The notes: a model not told the origin generated them from the letters alone. Positions 1 to 9,293 are shown, counted from the stretch's first letter. The stretch is 64,000 nt of DNA from G963676655 sp963676655 (GCA_963676655.2 CAXXKX010000003.1:1178001-1242000), one strand, 5' to 3'. Numbers and translations are program-made.

Positions 1-1
1 T

Positions 2-373
2 ATCTATACCAACCGTAACGACAGCGCCAATCCGGTTGAAAACGCGTGCGACGGCAACCTTGACAGCCACTGGGCCGGAGGCGGTAAAAACGCCATATTA
101 AGATTGAAACTGGACCGGGAATACGAAACTGAAGGAGTTCGAATCGCCTGGCTTCATGGAGACAAGCGAAAGTATAATTTCCAGTTGGAACTCTCCCGTG
201 ACGGAAAAAACTGGGCAAAAGTATTCGACGGCAAAAGCTCCGGTACAACCAGGGGATTTGAACCATATAAATTCCCCCGGCAAAAGGCCAGATATGTCAA
301 ACTTACCGGAAACGGCAACACCTCAAGCTCCTTTACTTCCATTTACGAAATCGCCGTCATTCCGGCAAAATAA
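2..373 (+). CDS. Partial protein ending in an F5/8 type C (discoidin-like) domain
   Basis: Open from the left window edge; only the last ~123 residues are visible. The reading frame continues upstream of position 104, so the apparent start there (a TTG) is internal. The stretch DGNLDSHWAGGG resembles the 'DGd..T.W' turn of F5/8 type C / discoidin folds, and the final strands (ARYVKLTGNG...SIYEIAVI) fit the domain's usual ending. Such domains bind sugars or surfaces and usually sit at the C-terminus of secreted glycoside hydrolases. The catalytic part, if any, lies outside the window. It faces the sialidase operon, with 48 bp between the two stops. Family assignment is by motif only. Confidence 0.7.
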   Translation: MYTNRNDSANPVENACDGNLDSHWAGGGKNAILRLKLDREYETEGVRIAWLHGDKRKYNFQLELSRDGKNWAKVFDGKSSGTTRGFEPYKFPRQKARYVKLTGNGNTSSSFTSIYEIAVIPAK

Positions 374-421
374 AAATTTTGCTTTCGATCAGGCTATCCC
401 CGGCGCCATCCGTCGTGAGGA

Positions 422-1534
422 TTAAATTGCCAGTAACGCTACCTTTACACCGCCCGGTTTCCGGCCGGGAAAGGTTCTGAAAACACCGTCAGGCGGAGCC
501 GGATGCGTCGTGTATGCCAGCAGCAATCCTTCACTGGTAAAACACACCGACGGATATATATGCTGACGATGGTCGCCATCAAGCTCACAACCTTCATTGT
601 CAATCATTGCCGGCTCCGACCAGCTTTTACCGTCATCTGCGGAAATGGCATAGGACAACGGGTTTCTGGGGAAAAAAGCTCCTGCTTTCATCGGCTCCGC
701 ATGGTTGTAAAAAACAATCAGGCGTCCGTCATTCATGCGCCGCAGAGTGAATGATGAACAGGGACAAATCAGGCTGGTCGGTTCCGGCCGGCGCCAGGTC
801 ATCCCGGCATCGGTGGAATATGAACTGTAAAGACAGCCTTTACCAGTCCGGGCCAGCATGATAATCGAACCGTCAGACAACTCGGCAATTCCCGGTTCGG
901 CCATCCCTCTGGGGTCATCCGGTAAAATCACCCGGTTGTCAACCGGAGTCAATTGCCATGATTCACCCGAATCATCGCTGTAAAAACAGCAGGCGTCACA
1001 GATTCCGCCTTCAAAATAGTCTTTCATGGTCAATGATCTGGCAGCGGCGGGAATAATCATCCGGCCCGAACGCAGCATAACCAGACTGTCGTTCATCACG
1101 TAGTATACTTCACCGTCATCCGGAATTAGAGTTTTTACCGGCGTCCAGGTACGACCATTATCCGGACTGCGGGTAATCACCGGCACTCCGCCACCGTATC
1201 TGCCTTTGACTCTGTGATGCATTACCAGCAGTAAGACACCATTATCCAGGCATAAAAAATTAATTCCGCCGCCGCAGGGAATCCCCGGCGCGTTCCATTC
1301 AACGTTGATCTCGCCTTCATCCAGCCAGGTTCTGCCATTGTCTTTCGAACGCAATGCACGCGGCATTTTCGGTATAACTTCACTACCCTCAAAATCTGCC
1401 GGAGACAGTCCTGAGGGAACCAGCATCAGCAACGAATCGTCTTTCAGTCTCACGATAGATTGACCGATAAATGTATGATCTTCCAAATGCGGCAGCATCA
1501 GCGCCGGTTTGATGAGGAAATTGTCCTGATGCAT
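422..1534 (-). CDS. Sialidase / BNR-repeat exo-glycosidase-like protein
   Basis: 370 residues. Five Asp-box (BNR) motifs of the S-x-D-x-G-x-x-W type are visible: SKDNGRTW (about residue 63), SPDNGRTW (~125), SDDSGESW (~187), STDAGMTW (~243) and SADDGKSW (~296). This is the signature of a six-bladed sialidase-type beta-propeller. There is no signal peptide, so it probably acts in the cytoplasm on imported fragments. I chose the ATG at 1534, with AGGAGG about 10 nt upstream; a TTG at 1540 would overlap the upstream stop. It is the last gene of an operon behind the DUF4838 protein, whose stop is a few bases away. Sialidase-like propellers also hydrolyse other sugars, so the substrate is not certain. 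Confidence 0.85.
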   Translation of the reverse strand: MHQDNFLIKPALMLPHLEDHTFIGQSIVRLKDDSLLMLVPSGLSPADFEGSEVIPKMPRALRSKDNGRTWLDEGEINVEWNAPGIPCGGGINFLCLDNGVLLLVMHHRVKGRYGGGVPVITRSPDNGRTWTPVKTLIPDDGEVYYVMNDSLVMLRSGRMIIPAAARSLTMKDYFEGGICDACCFYSDDSGESWQLTPVDNRVILPDDPRGMAEPGIAELSDGSIIMLARTGKGCLYSSYSTDAGMTWRRPEPTSLICPCSSFTLRRMNDGRLIVFYNHAEPMKAGAFFPRNPLSYAISADDGKSWSEPAMIDNEGCELDGDHRQHIYPSVCFTSEGLLLAYTTHPAPPDGVFRTFPGRKPGGVKVALLAI

Positions 1535-1536
1535 TA

Positions 1537-4500
1537 TCAATTTTCCTCCTTTTTCAACTCTACCCGGTCGACATACACCCCTTTTACCGCGGATTTGCCG
1601 CCGCCTTTGCGGTCATAACGCCCGGAACCCAGCCAAACGCGTTGTTTTGCTCCGGGCACAAAACTGCCGATCTCGTACCATTGATACCCGTCCTTGACAT
1701 CTTCAGCTTTCATGGATATTTGCGGTCCGCGCTTTGTTTTGTAGTCATATATCCCGGCCCAAAAGGCTTCTCCCGGAACGTCTGACTTATTAACCCTGAT
1801 CCTCATACGAACCTTATATTTGCCCGGATTGAACCATGCGGGTTTAACATCCCATTGCATATTCCATGTCGGATATGTGGTCAGTTGCAATGCGCGTTTA
1901 TCCCCGGCGCCGGCGTCCTTGACGTGTTTACACCATCCGGGTTTCAACGGCAAGTCGCAATCTTCGAGAATCACCAGATCAGCCGGAGGGCGTTTGTTTC
2001 CCGGTTTCACGATTTCAGTTTCATTGGTCCGGACAAAGCGAAGTTTATCAATATAGAGGTGCTTAACCGCGGATTTATTTCCGCCTTTGCGATCATATCT
2101 TCCGGGACCGGCCCAGACGCGTTGTTTCGTGCCGGGAGTAAATATTGCGACATCATACCACTGATAGCCATTCTTGACCTGAGACGCCCGCGGTTTGATA
2201 TCTCCCAGACTTTTGCGTGTGTTATAATCGTAAACCCCGGCAAAAAAAACTTCACCCGGCTCCCCGGTTTTGTCCACCCGGGCCAGTATTTGCAATTTAT
2301 ACTTGGTTCCCTGAATAAAAAGTGAGGGATCGACATTCCACTGCATGCTCCATGTCGGATGATTTTTTATGCGAAGGGCATGTCCGTCTTCCGCCTGCGG
2401 ATCGGCAGCATAATTTCCCCATGCTTTTGAAACCAGCGGAAGCATCAGATCATCAAGTTCAATGATTTCCGCATAATGCCTGCCGGGTTTCTTTGCTGCA
2501 GGTAATCCTTTGACATTGTTTAAAGAAATCAATTTAAGCGGGAAATTCAGTTTTTCTTCACTTGAAAGCATTGCTCCCAGCTTTTGAGCTTTAAGCATAA
2601 TGACAATCCGCGGAACATTGTCTGTCGTATTACAATTTATCCATATCCGATTTATCTGTTTGATATCCGGCAGTTCTATTCGCATTCCCCGCCGATTCCC
2701 GGCGTTGGCTATGGTTAATTTGTCTGAAACCAGTTCCCGCCCCGGAATGATCGTGTTGATAAAAGTCCGATTTTGCGGAATACCTATTTTACGCCATTTA
2801 CCCTGTCCGTTTTGAATAAATAATGAACTTATCCCGCCGAGGACCGGAGCAATTGTTATGCTTGGCGTAAATCTTTCGACTCTGATATTAATACTTGACA
2901 CAACAGTATTAAAAGTCAAACTGTCCGGAGATATTGATATGCTTCGTTCAATCTCATAGTGCCAGTTACGACGATATTTAAGGTTGACTTCCGAAGTGTT
3001 TTTCTGCTTTACAACAAATGCCTCGTGGTCCAAACTATCCCATTTCAAGGGATTGAAATTAAAGGATACTCCACCCAACCGGGGATTAAGCAGATTCGAG
3101 CAGCCGCCCTGGCGCCACATTGACAGCCTTCCACCCATCCCCGCGGCTACTCCGGCTGTCGCGGCTCCTGACTTAATTACAAGTGAACGTCCGCCGTCCG
3201 ACATATTATGCATCCTGCCAATAAATTTAGCGCTGGCTAAAGAACTTTCGGACGTATGGGTAACCTTTCCCTCTTGCATCCTGGCTAGGATTTCCCTGGC
3301 AAGTTCGGCATATTCCGGCGGCACACCGACGGCTTTCACCGTTCCATCATCCAGCCACTCCCATTGGACTTTAAATTCAGGCCAGCGTCTTATCAGGGCG
3401 TAATAAACCGGGATGGAGCTCATACGAACATTATAAAGCCGCTGCGGATCGTTCGCCACCGCTTTTTCCGCCTTGTTAAACAATTGCCTGGACCGCTTGA
3501 AGAAACCATTGGGAAACATCGGAGACTTTACATCAGTGACAATCGTTACAATGCTCTTGTCCGGCTTGGCAAGAGCTTGAAGCTCATCAAAATATTGACG
3601 CACAAATGGCGCGGCAGCTCCATAATAACCATTAAAAAAATCATCATACAACTTGTTAATATCCTGATCCGGGTTCCACATCAATTTCGCCAGAATCCAG
3701 GTGCGAAGCTCCGCAAATTCACCATGCGGGCTATTGTAATTACCCTGCTCTAAAATCCCGTAAACATTATGGTCGCGGAATAATTTGATGTTTGCCTGCA
3801 GAGAATTGAAGTTCGGATGCGGTCCCAGATAGTAGCGAAAATTGGTCACATAATCCCAAATCAGTAACTTGTCTGATATCCGGCTCCAACCTTCGAGATT
3901 CTTGACATATGCAATGTTTTCCGGATAGCTGCTTTGGGTTAACGGCTTTGAAAAATCACACTTTGAACAGCACATACGCGGGATCACGTTGCCGTGTGGC
4001 TTTACCGATTGAGGAGGTATGTGAGTAGAAGTCGGTTTATAGGCAAGAGTTTCAATATAAATATTCGGAAAATCTTTTGCCAGCCGCTCCGCCACCTGAT
4101 TGACAAAGCGAATCATCGTTCCCGCATTTGTTTTTTCCTGTTTGTTAAAAGTTCTGCATTTTATACAAGTGCAGGGCGTCCCGCCATCCGAGGTACTCAA
4201 ATCGACAAATGTCGCATCGGGGTCTTCCTGCAGTATTTCTTTGGCACGAGCCGCAACGAGATTCACTACATCGGGGTTGCTAAGACAAAGCGACCCTTGC
4301 TGCTGCCTCCGCTTTCCATGCCATTCACTGAAGTATTCCGGATGCTCGCTGAAATATTTTTCCGGCGGCAGATAGTGATAAAATGTATGACACATCCAGC
4401 GCTTGGCATAATAAAGACTGCTGCCATGCCTCTGATCCAACCGTGAACCATGTCCATTATTGCGGATTCGCGCGGAATAATCCTGATTATTCATGGGATC

Positions 4501-5013
4501 ATAATAATACAGGTCGCGTGACTGGATAGCCGGAACTTGAGTGTTGTCAATCTTTGGGATTGTCCATGTTGATATTTCAGGGATTACACTGAATTTACTT
4601 GAGTACCAGCGGCAGCCGCCATATTTTTCCAGTAACTCATAAACCCCATACAGGGTTCCGCGTTGCTTACTGCCGATAACCAGCAGATACGGGGAGCTTG
4701 TGCAAATCCGAAAACCATCGGTCCCTAATTTTTTAACGCTTACGTTCTGTCCAAGGATTTTAGAAGTATATCGGCCGTTTCCAAGCAGAATCGCTTTCGC
4801 GGGAAGCGGACTGCTGTCCGTTTGTATTTGTAATTCGGCCCCAGTCATCTGTTTTACAAATTTTTGCAGCTCTTTTGAAGCATATATCTGTGACAATGAA
4901 CTATTTTCAGGACGGACGATCACATAATTCGACTTCCCGTTTTTCGCTATTGTCAAATCAGCCGGGCAACTCATGGAAATCAGCATTAAGGTTAAAATTA
5001 TATATCGCAGCAT
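1537..5013 (-). CDS. Secreted DUF4838-type glycosidase-like protein with two tandem C-terminal beta-domains
   Basis: 1158 residues with an N-terminal hydrophobic signal; the ...SMSC end could be a weak lipobox. Residues ~20-150 resemble the alpha-glucuronidase/GH20-type N-terminal domain (SKELQKFVKQMTGAELQI..., GTLYGVYELLEKYGGCRWY). They are followed by a DUF4838-like barrel with the family's cysteine clusters (PCTCIKC near 276, MCCSKC near 347). The C-terminus carries two copies of a ~140-residue domain (about 849-990 and 1013-1157). These share PTW-MQW, PGE-F-AG-YDY, NGYQWY/DGYQWY and QRVW-G-GRYDRKGG-KSAVK, so they look like duplicated carbohydrate-binding modules. It lies between the pseudopilin and the sialidase. 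The substrate is unknown; an acidic or amino-sugar glycan is plausible. Confidence 0.8.
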   Translation of the reverse strand: MLRYIILTLMLISMSCPADLTIAKNGKSNYVIVRPENSSLSQIYASKELQKFVKQMTGAELQIQTDSSPLPAKAILLGNGRYTSKILGQNVSVKKLGTDGFRICTSSPYLLVIGSKQRGTLYGVYELLEKYGGCRWYSSKFSVIPEISTWTIPKIDNTQVPAIQSRDLYYYDPMNNQDYSARIRNNGHGSRLDQRHGSSLYYAKRWMCHTFYHYLPPEKYFSEHPEYFSEWHGKRRQQQGSLCLSNPDVVNLVAARAKEILQEDPDATFVDLSTSDGGTPCTCIKCRTFNKQEKTNAGTMIRFVNQVAERLAKDFPNIYIETLAYKPTSTHIPPQSVKPHGNVIPRMCCSKCDFSKPLTQSSYPENIAYVKNLEGWSRISDKLLIWDYVTNFRYYLGPHPNFNSLQANIKLFRDHNVYGILEQGNYNSPHGEFAELRTWILAKLMWNPDQDINKLYDDFFNGYYGAAAPFVRQYFDELQALAKPDKSIVTIVTDVKSPMFPNGFFKRSRQLFNKAEKAVANDPQRLYNVRMSSIPVYYALIRRWPEFKVQWEWLDDGTVKAVGVPPEYAELAREILARMQEGKVTHTSESSLASAKFIGRMHNMSDGGRSLVIKSGAATAGVAAGMGGRLSMWRQGGCSNLLNPRLGGVSFNFNPLKWDSLDHEAFVVKQKNTSEVNLKYRRNWHYEIERSISISPDSLTFNTVVSSINIRVERFTPSITIAPVLGGISSLFIQNGQGKWRKIGIPQNRTFINTIIPGRELVSDKLTIANAGNRRGMRIELPDIKQINRIWINCNTTDNVPRIVIMLKAQKLGAMLSSEEKLNFPLKLISLNNVKGLPAAKKPGRHYAEIIELDDLMLPLVSKAWGNYAADPQAEDGHALRIKNHPTWSMQWNVDPSLFIQGTKYKLQILARVDKTGEPGEVFFAGVYDYNTRKSLGDIKPRASQVKNGYQWYDVAIFTPGTKQRVWAGPGRYDRKGGNKSAVKHLYIDKLRFVRTNETEIVKPGNKRPPADLVILEDCDLPLKPGWCKHVKDAGAGDKRALQLTTYPTWNMQWDVKPAWFNPGKYKVRMRIRVNKSDVPGEAFWAGIYDYKTKRGPQISMKAEDVKDGYQWYEIGSFVPGAKQRVWLGSGRYDRKGGGKSAVKGVYVDRVELKKEEN

Positions 5014-5130
5014 TGCTTTGGATTCTCTTTCGTTAGGGAGTGGATCATTTTATATTGATATAGTATTCTTGCGGAGACATAGTGATTTTAAAAAAGGACA
5101 TTTATTTATCCAAGATTAAAAAATCGAATT

Positions 5131-5766
5131 TTAATACCATTTGAAGGTGCCGAAAGGATGTACGTCACTTGACACAATCTGCCCTGGTGCCAGGTAAAAT
5201 GGAGAAATATTGGTCCTGGCGTGAGTGTCACAGTAAAGGGCGTTGGCGGCACTGTCTCCATTGTGGCGCAAGTGAACCATGTCAGAGCCCCATCTGCTGA
5301 TAAAGTTGGTTGAATAATAATAACCGCGTAAATTATTCTGATCCTTTACGTCGACACATAAGAGGGTTTTAGGCGGAATTTTTACAACTTTATTAATGTC
5401 ACCCGCGACGTAACGGTTAATACTGTAATGAGGATAAAACCCGGTACTCGCAGCCATTCCCAGGCGTTTGGCCGATGAACAGGTCAAAACTCCGCTTTTT
5501 TCACCAATTGACTCCAGAATGAACTGTGCCCATGAATCTTTCCAGGACGGAAGCCCTAAACCATATAGTTTCGGAAAATAACCATTATAGTTATCCGAGT
5601 AAAGAGCCATGGAGACCCCAATCTGCTTCAAATTATTCAAGCATGAAATAGTGTGGGCTTTGTCCCTGGCTTTGTTAAGGGCCGGCAGGAGCATGCTCGC
5701 AAGAATTGCGATGATTGCGATCACGACCAGGAGTTCAATAAGAGTGAAATTTTTTTGTCTTTTCAT
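5131..5766 (-). CDS. Pseudopilin-like protein (prepilin N-terminal cleavage/methylation motif)
   Basis: 211 residues. The N-terminus MKRQKNFTLIELLVVIAI is a type IV/type II prepilin signal: a short basic leader, the F-T-L-I-E cleavage and methylation site, then a ~20-residue hydrophobic helix ending ASMLLPALNKARDKA. A prepilin peptidase would cut before the Phe. The globular part holds SCLNNLKQIG and ends with an H-x11-DTH variant of the H-X9-DG tail of this family. Start chosen at 5766 (AGGAAAGG 8 nt upstream); longer in-frame ATGs would put residues before the basic leader. It heads the operon DUF4838 protein, then sialidase. The role is unknown; assembly into a surface or secretion pseudopilus is inferred. 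Confidence 0.85.
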   Translation of the reverse strand: MKRQKNFTLIELLVVIAIIAILASMLLPALNKARDKAHTISCLNNLKQIGVSMALYSDNYNGYFPKLYGLGLPSWKDSWAQFILESIGEKSGVLTCSSAKRLGMAASTGFYPHYSINRYVAGDINKVVKIPPKTLLCVDVKDQNNLRGYYYSTNFISRWGSDMVHLRHNGDSAANALYCDTHARTNISPFYLAPGQIVSSDVHPFGTFKWY

Positions 5767-5834
5767 GATAAACGCCTTTCCTGTTTTTGTTTTCATGATG
5801 TTTACATATATCATAACCGATAATTCAATTTTGC

Positions 5835-5873
5835 GCAATAGCACTGGAACACCATTAATTATACTATAGCAAC
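5835..5873 (-). promoter_or_regulatory. Promoter/operator-like element, copy 1
   Basis: Read on the minus strand, the core is GTTGCTATAGTATAATTAAT followed by GGTG. It matches the element at 7466-7504 in 22 of 24 positions, plus a shared GCAATA block at the same distance. It contains a perfect TATAAT (5858-5863) but no recognisable -35 at 16-18 nt, as expected of an activator-dependent promoter. It lies 69 nt upstream of the pseudopilin start. The AraC regulator at 7519 is the obvious candidate activator (inference). Confidence 0.55.
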
Positions 5874-5878
5874 TTTTT

Positions 5879-7390
5879 TCAACCGGGCATTTCAACATAC
5901 CATTTCAACATCCGCGGAAATGCCAGTTGAGCAGGAACGCACCAGTCGGTAAACGCGTGTCGAACACCCTCAACTTGCGCGTCGACATTTTCATAAGCCG
6001 TGAACGTATCATGAGTAAGATGATAGTGCAAATGTCCCTTGATTACTCGTTCAAGGCGGGCCTTTTCTCCGAGCCGGGCCAGCGCGGCTCCGTATGAAGC
6101 GATCGGCCAGTTGTTGCAGCAGTAAGGTGCGGTCGGTAAACCTCCCCAGGCCGCGGCAAAATGAAAATACGTCATCCCCGCCAATTCCCCGTTACGCGAT
6201 TCTCTTGCCTCGATAAGCTTATTTTCGTCATTACGCGAAAGAAATCCGCTGTGCAGCAACTCAAGATAATAACGGTTATTGGCATAGGCATTGTCCCTGG
6301 AATCGGTAAAAGACCGGATTGTATCCACTTGATCAAGCCGGGCCGGAACAAGGCCATCCGGCATCAGGTTCTCCGAAATTGCTTTATCGAGCATGATCTT
6401 CAAGTCGCATGCTTCTCTTTTCGCTTCCTCCGCATCCTCGATCCGACCGAGGTTTGCCGCGATATTCCCCCAGGAAGTCAAGCCACGCCACCCCCAGGCG
6501 TTGTTATGCACATATACCGCCGGCGCATCCCTGGTATCGGCTTCCGGAACCCCTGCCAGCAGCCGGTAACGGCGGTCCGTGCCATAGATGAAAGGGTTGC
6601 GAATCCGATAAAGGTAACGCGCTATTCGATGAAATACCATATAATAATTCTCCAGCCACGCCATGCCTTTAGGAAACCTGATTATTTTGCTGCTCAAATC
6701 AAGGAGCATTCCGTACTCCGACAACGCCGGTCCATAGTAGTCAATCGATCCGTCAGCCAGAACGAACCGGTCAAAATAATAACCCAGATATTCCAACGCG
6801 ATATCCGGATGATTATAATCGAGCAGAGCATCGACCATGCTGATAATTGTTGGCGGAAAACCGTCGTGATAACTACGGTTATAGTAGCCGACGCCATATT
6901 TCGGGTGGCTCCCGCAAAAAGAGTGTATCGCCTTTACGAAACACGCCCGCCAGGCGGCATCCGGAAACTGCGGATTCTCAGGCGGTTGCCATCCGGAAGA
7001 AAAAAAACTATTCCAGAAAGCATCTTTATCCTCAACGATTTGGACGAATCTCTCACTTTCAATCTTTTGCCGACCGGGGTAGCTGAAACACTTTTCCTCA
7101 TTGTAACGTAATAACAGTTCATCGCCGTCCGCCGTCAATTCCAACAGGTTCTCGTTATCAAGGATTTCCAGCACCGGCAAATAACCTCTGCGCCAGCGCC
7201 AGCTAACCTTTCCCTGAATATAATCACGCCAGTTCAGGACTATTCCGGTCTCCGCCCGCTCGAAATACGGCAGTGGAAACGCATCGGACAACCAGATGCG
7301 GCCGTCACGTTCAACAACATAGTTAGTTTGCGTGTTCCGGTCGGACAAAAAAACATAGTCTTCAAGTTCTGACAACTTTTTTTCTTGCAT
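5879..7390 (-). CDS. Cytoplasmic (alpha/alpha)6-barrel glycosidase-like protein
   Basis: 503 residues, no signal peptide. The sequence has the helical repeats and aromatic-rich loops of six-hairpin glycosidases: GVGYYNRSYHDGFPPTIISM, DGSIDYYGPALSEYGMLLDL, VHNNAWGWRGLTSWGNI, TDSRDNAYANNRYYLELL. This resembles trehalase/GH63/amylo-glucosidase-type barrels, but I cannot name the family. Start set at the ATG at 7390 (AAGGTG 8 nt upstream); a GTG at 7438 is possible. It has its own copy of the promoter-like element 76 nt upstream, ends just before the second copy, and is divergent from the AraC gene. A role in finishing degradation of imported oligosaccharides is inferred. Confidence 0.7.
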   Translation of the reverse strand: MQEKKLSELEDYVFLSDRNTQTNYVVERDGRIWLSDAFPLPYFERAETGIVLNWRDYIQGKVSWRWRRGYLPVLEILDNENLLELTADGDELLLRYNEEKCFSYPGRQKIESERFVQIVEDKDAFWNSFFSSGWQPPENPQFPDAAWRACFVKAIHSFCGSHPKYGVGYYNRSYHDGFPPTIISMVDALLDYNHPDIALEYLGYYFDRFVLADGSIDYYGPALSEYGMLLDLSSKIIRFPKGMAWLENYYMVFHRIARYLYRIRNPFIYGTDRRYRLLAGVPEADTRDAPAVYVHNNAWGWRGLTSWGNIAANLGRIEDAEEAKREACDLKIMLDKAISENLMPDGLVPARLDQVDTIRSFTDSRDNAYANNRYYLELLHSGFLSRNDENKLIEARESRNGELAGMTYFHFAAAWGGLPTAPYCCNNWPIASYGAALARLGEKARLERVIKGHLHYHLTHDTFTAYENVDAQVEGVRHAFTDWCVPAQLAFPRMLKWYVEMPG

Positions 7391-7465
7391 TTTATTCACC
7401 TTGTCAATCTTTGGAGTTGCAATTGTGTTCAATATCACTTATGATACTTTAATTGACGTCATAAA

Positions 7466-7504
7466 GCAATAATACCGGCGCACCATTAGTTATACTATAA
7501 CAAC
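7466..7504 (-). promoter_or_regulatory. Promoter/operator-like element, copy 2
   Basis: Second copy of the element at 5835-5873, again on the minus strand, with core GTTGTTATAGTATAACTAAT followed by GGTG. It sits 76 nt upstream of the glycosidase start at 7390 and directly abuts the AraC gene on the other strand. It could therefore drive the glycosidase and also control the regulator. TATAAC replaces TATAAT, and no -35 of consensus type is present. Confidence 0.55.
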
Positions 7505-7518
7505 ATAAATTGCATCGT

Positions 7519-8400
7519 ATGGAATTCAGCAAGGAAAAAACCGTTAAACAACTGGAAAGACTGCTCCATCAGGAAATCCGTAATGTCATCTTCACCGGAC
7601 GTGATTTATCCGGCATGAAGGAACTTGACCACTTGCTGCCGGTTCCGCGCATCATCATTCCCCTGAGCGGCTGCAAGGAAATAACCATTCCGGATGACGC
7701 CGGTAATGAGCGCTTTTTTTCCATGACGCCGGGAACGATGTTGTTTTGTGACGAATGCTGCTGGACCCGTCCGTCATGGCTTCGAAAACATGAAATGATC
7801 TCAATTGTTTATCACGAGAACTATATTCGCGTCCTTTATCTGGAATGCCCCGGCGGAACCGTGGTCTGGAACGTTCCGGGCGAGCGGAACGGGCCGCTGG
7901 CAAAATACTATTTCCATACGCCTCACCCCATGAGCCATGTGGGCAAACTGCTGCTGCGGTCAATCAGCGGACTGACCGATACCCCAATTCTACGCAAGGC
8001 CGCCCCGTTGATGGCTCAAAGCCTGCTGCGTTTGACCCTTGAAGAACTCCGGATTTCCGAAACCGTGAAGTACAGCAAATCATTTCTGACATGGCAGAAA
8101 ATTGCTCATTATCTGCAGGATAATCTTGAACTGGACTCTCTTTCGAGGCAATCCGTTGCTGATCATTTCATCCTGAGTCCGAATCATCTTTCACGCCTCT
8201 GCAAACAATATGCCGATTGTTCGTTTCACACCTATCTCAACGAATTGAGGCTGCAACAAGCGGAACGCATGTTGCAAAAGACCAACATGACAGTTGACGA
8301 GATTGCCGATAAATGCGGCTATCGTTACACTTCATATTTTATCAGGATCTTTAAAAAAATGCACGCGTGCTCTCCAACCTCATACCGTCAATCGGTATAA
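7519..8400 (+). CDS. AraC-family transcriptional regulator
   Basis: 293 residues. The C-terminal ~100 residues form two AraC helix-turn-helix motifs: DSLSRQSVADHFILSPNHLSRLCKQY followed by MTVDEIADKCGYRYTSYFIRIFKKMHACSPTSYR, the latter close to the family consensus. The N-terminal ~190 residues are a cupin-like sensor of the kind common in this phylum (PGTMLFCDECCWTRPSWLRKHEMISIVYHENYIRVLYL). I start at the ATG at 7519; a TTG at 7510 is in frame and neither has a clear ribosome binding site. It is divergent from the glycosidase and adjoins a repeated promoter element, so it probably activates the 422-7390 cluster. Its N-terminal domain resembles the regulator at 56797. Confidence 0.9.
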   Translation: MEFSKEKTVKQLERLLHQEIRNVIFTGRDLSGMKELDHLLPVPRIIIPLSGCKEITIPDDAGNERFFSMTPGTMLFCDECCWTRPSWLRKHEMISIVYHENYIRVLYLECPGGTVVWNVPGERNGPLAKYYFHTPHPMSHVGKLLLRSISGLTDTPILRKAAPLMAQSLLRLTLEELRISETVKYSKSFLTWQKIAHYLQDNLELDSLSRQSVADHFILSPNHLSRLCKQYADCSFHTYLNELRLQQAERMLQKTNMTVDEIADKCGYRYTSYFIRIFKKMHACSPTSYRQSV

Positions 8401-8419
8401 CAGATAGCAAGTGAGTCTT

Positions 8420-9229
8420 TCAACTTGAAAATGTGTTTTTGCGGCACTCCGCCTGGAGTTTGCGTGGAGACATACCGTAAAACCGGCGGACGGATTTATT
8501 GAAAAACTGCAAGTCCGGCATTCCGGCTTCAATCGCGATCTCCTTGATCGGCTTATTCGTATGGGTAAGATAATGCCTGACCAGGTTCATCCGCCTTTCC
8601 CGGATATAGCCGGCAACCGACTGCCCCAGGTGTTTTTTAAACAGCCGCGTCAGATGATTTGGCGATATTTCCAGTTCATAAGCTAATGTCTTTACAGTGA
8701 AAACTTCTTCCAGCCGACTGTCGATCAACTGCATCGCGGTCCTGACCGCCGGATGCAGTGCGGTGGAGTCATCGCCAGGCGGCGGAACATCGGACAATCT
8801 GAACAAAATATCCCAGAGCCGCATTGTCGCCCGGGCGGGATTCACGGTCCAGCAAGTCATGATCTCCCGGAACAATCCTAAAATCAAATTACGCTGGTCC
8901 GCCGCGTCAATCAACCACGGTATCCGAACCGGACTTCCGCCTTTTTCCGGCGATGCAGCCTTGAAGTGAACTGTATAATGCAGTGAATCCGTACGAAAGT
9001 GAAAAATTTTGGTAACCCCCGGCGGCAGCAGCGCCACATAGCCGGGTTTTACCCGAACCGTTATATCATCCAGCTCCACCCGTGCCTCATAGTCGAAAAA
9101 GATCAACGACCAGAGATCGAACAAACAGTATCTGCTGTCCGCCCGCTTATGCACCGCGAAACCTGCCCGGGTAAACTCCGGACATTCGTTCAAGACAATT
9201 TCACCAGTTCTGTCGATTATCGCTTTCAT
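8420..9229 (-). CDS. AraC-family transcriptional regulator
   Basis: 269 residues. N-terminal cupin-type sensor (VRVKPGYVALLPPGVTKIFHFRTDSLHYTVHF, about 55-90) and C-terminal double helix-turn-helix (FTVKTLAYELEISPNHLTRLFKKHLGQSVAGYI, then KPIKEIAIEAGMPDLQFFNKSVRRFYGMSPRKLQ). The ATG at 9229 (MKAIIDRTG) is taken as start; the frame is open for another 15 codons upstream. It is divergent from the sulfatase at 9346, with 116 bp between the starts, and is its likely regulator. It converges with the AraC gene at 7519 and is a different subgroup, more like the sensors of RhaS/AraC-type sugar regulators. Confidence 0.9.
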   Translation of the reverse strand: MKAIIDRTGEIVLNECPEFTRAGFAVHKRADSRYCLFDLWSLIFFDYEARVELDDITVRVKPGYVALLPPGVTKIFHFRTDSLHYTVHFKAASPEKGGSPVRIPWLIDAADQRNLILGLFREIMTCWTVNPARATMRLWDILFRLSDVPPPGDDSTALHPAVRTAMQLIDSRLEEVFTVKTLAYELEISPNHLTRLFKKHLGQSVAGYIRERRMNLVRHYLTHTNKPIKEIAIEAGMPDLQFFNKSVRRFYGMSPRKLQAECRKNTFSS

Positions 9230-9264
9230 AATTAAAATGTACCACTGATAATGATATTTAACAA

Positions 9265-9293
9265 TTGAAAGCATACATATTTTATAGTAAAAT
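9265..9293 (+). promoter_or_regulatory. Sigma70-type promoter for the sulfatase
   Basis: TTGAAA at 9265-9270, a 17-bp spacer, and TAAAAT at 9288-9293, 52 bp before the sulfatase ATG. Spacing is ideal and both hexamers are within one or two mismatches of consensus. Not experimentally supported. Confidence 0.5.

Noticed and set aside
6161..7111. 316-residue open frame on the plus strand
   Set aside because: Antisense to the cytoplasmic glycosidase; no recognisable protein features.
7510..7518. TTG start for the AraC gene
   Set aside because: The ATG nine bases later is equally supported, and the TTG lies almost inside the promoter-like repeat.
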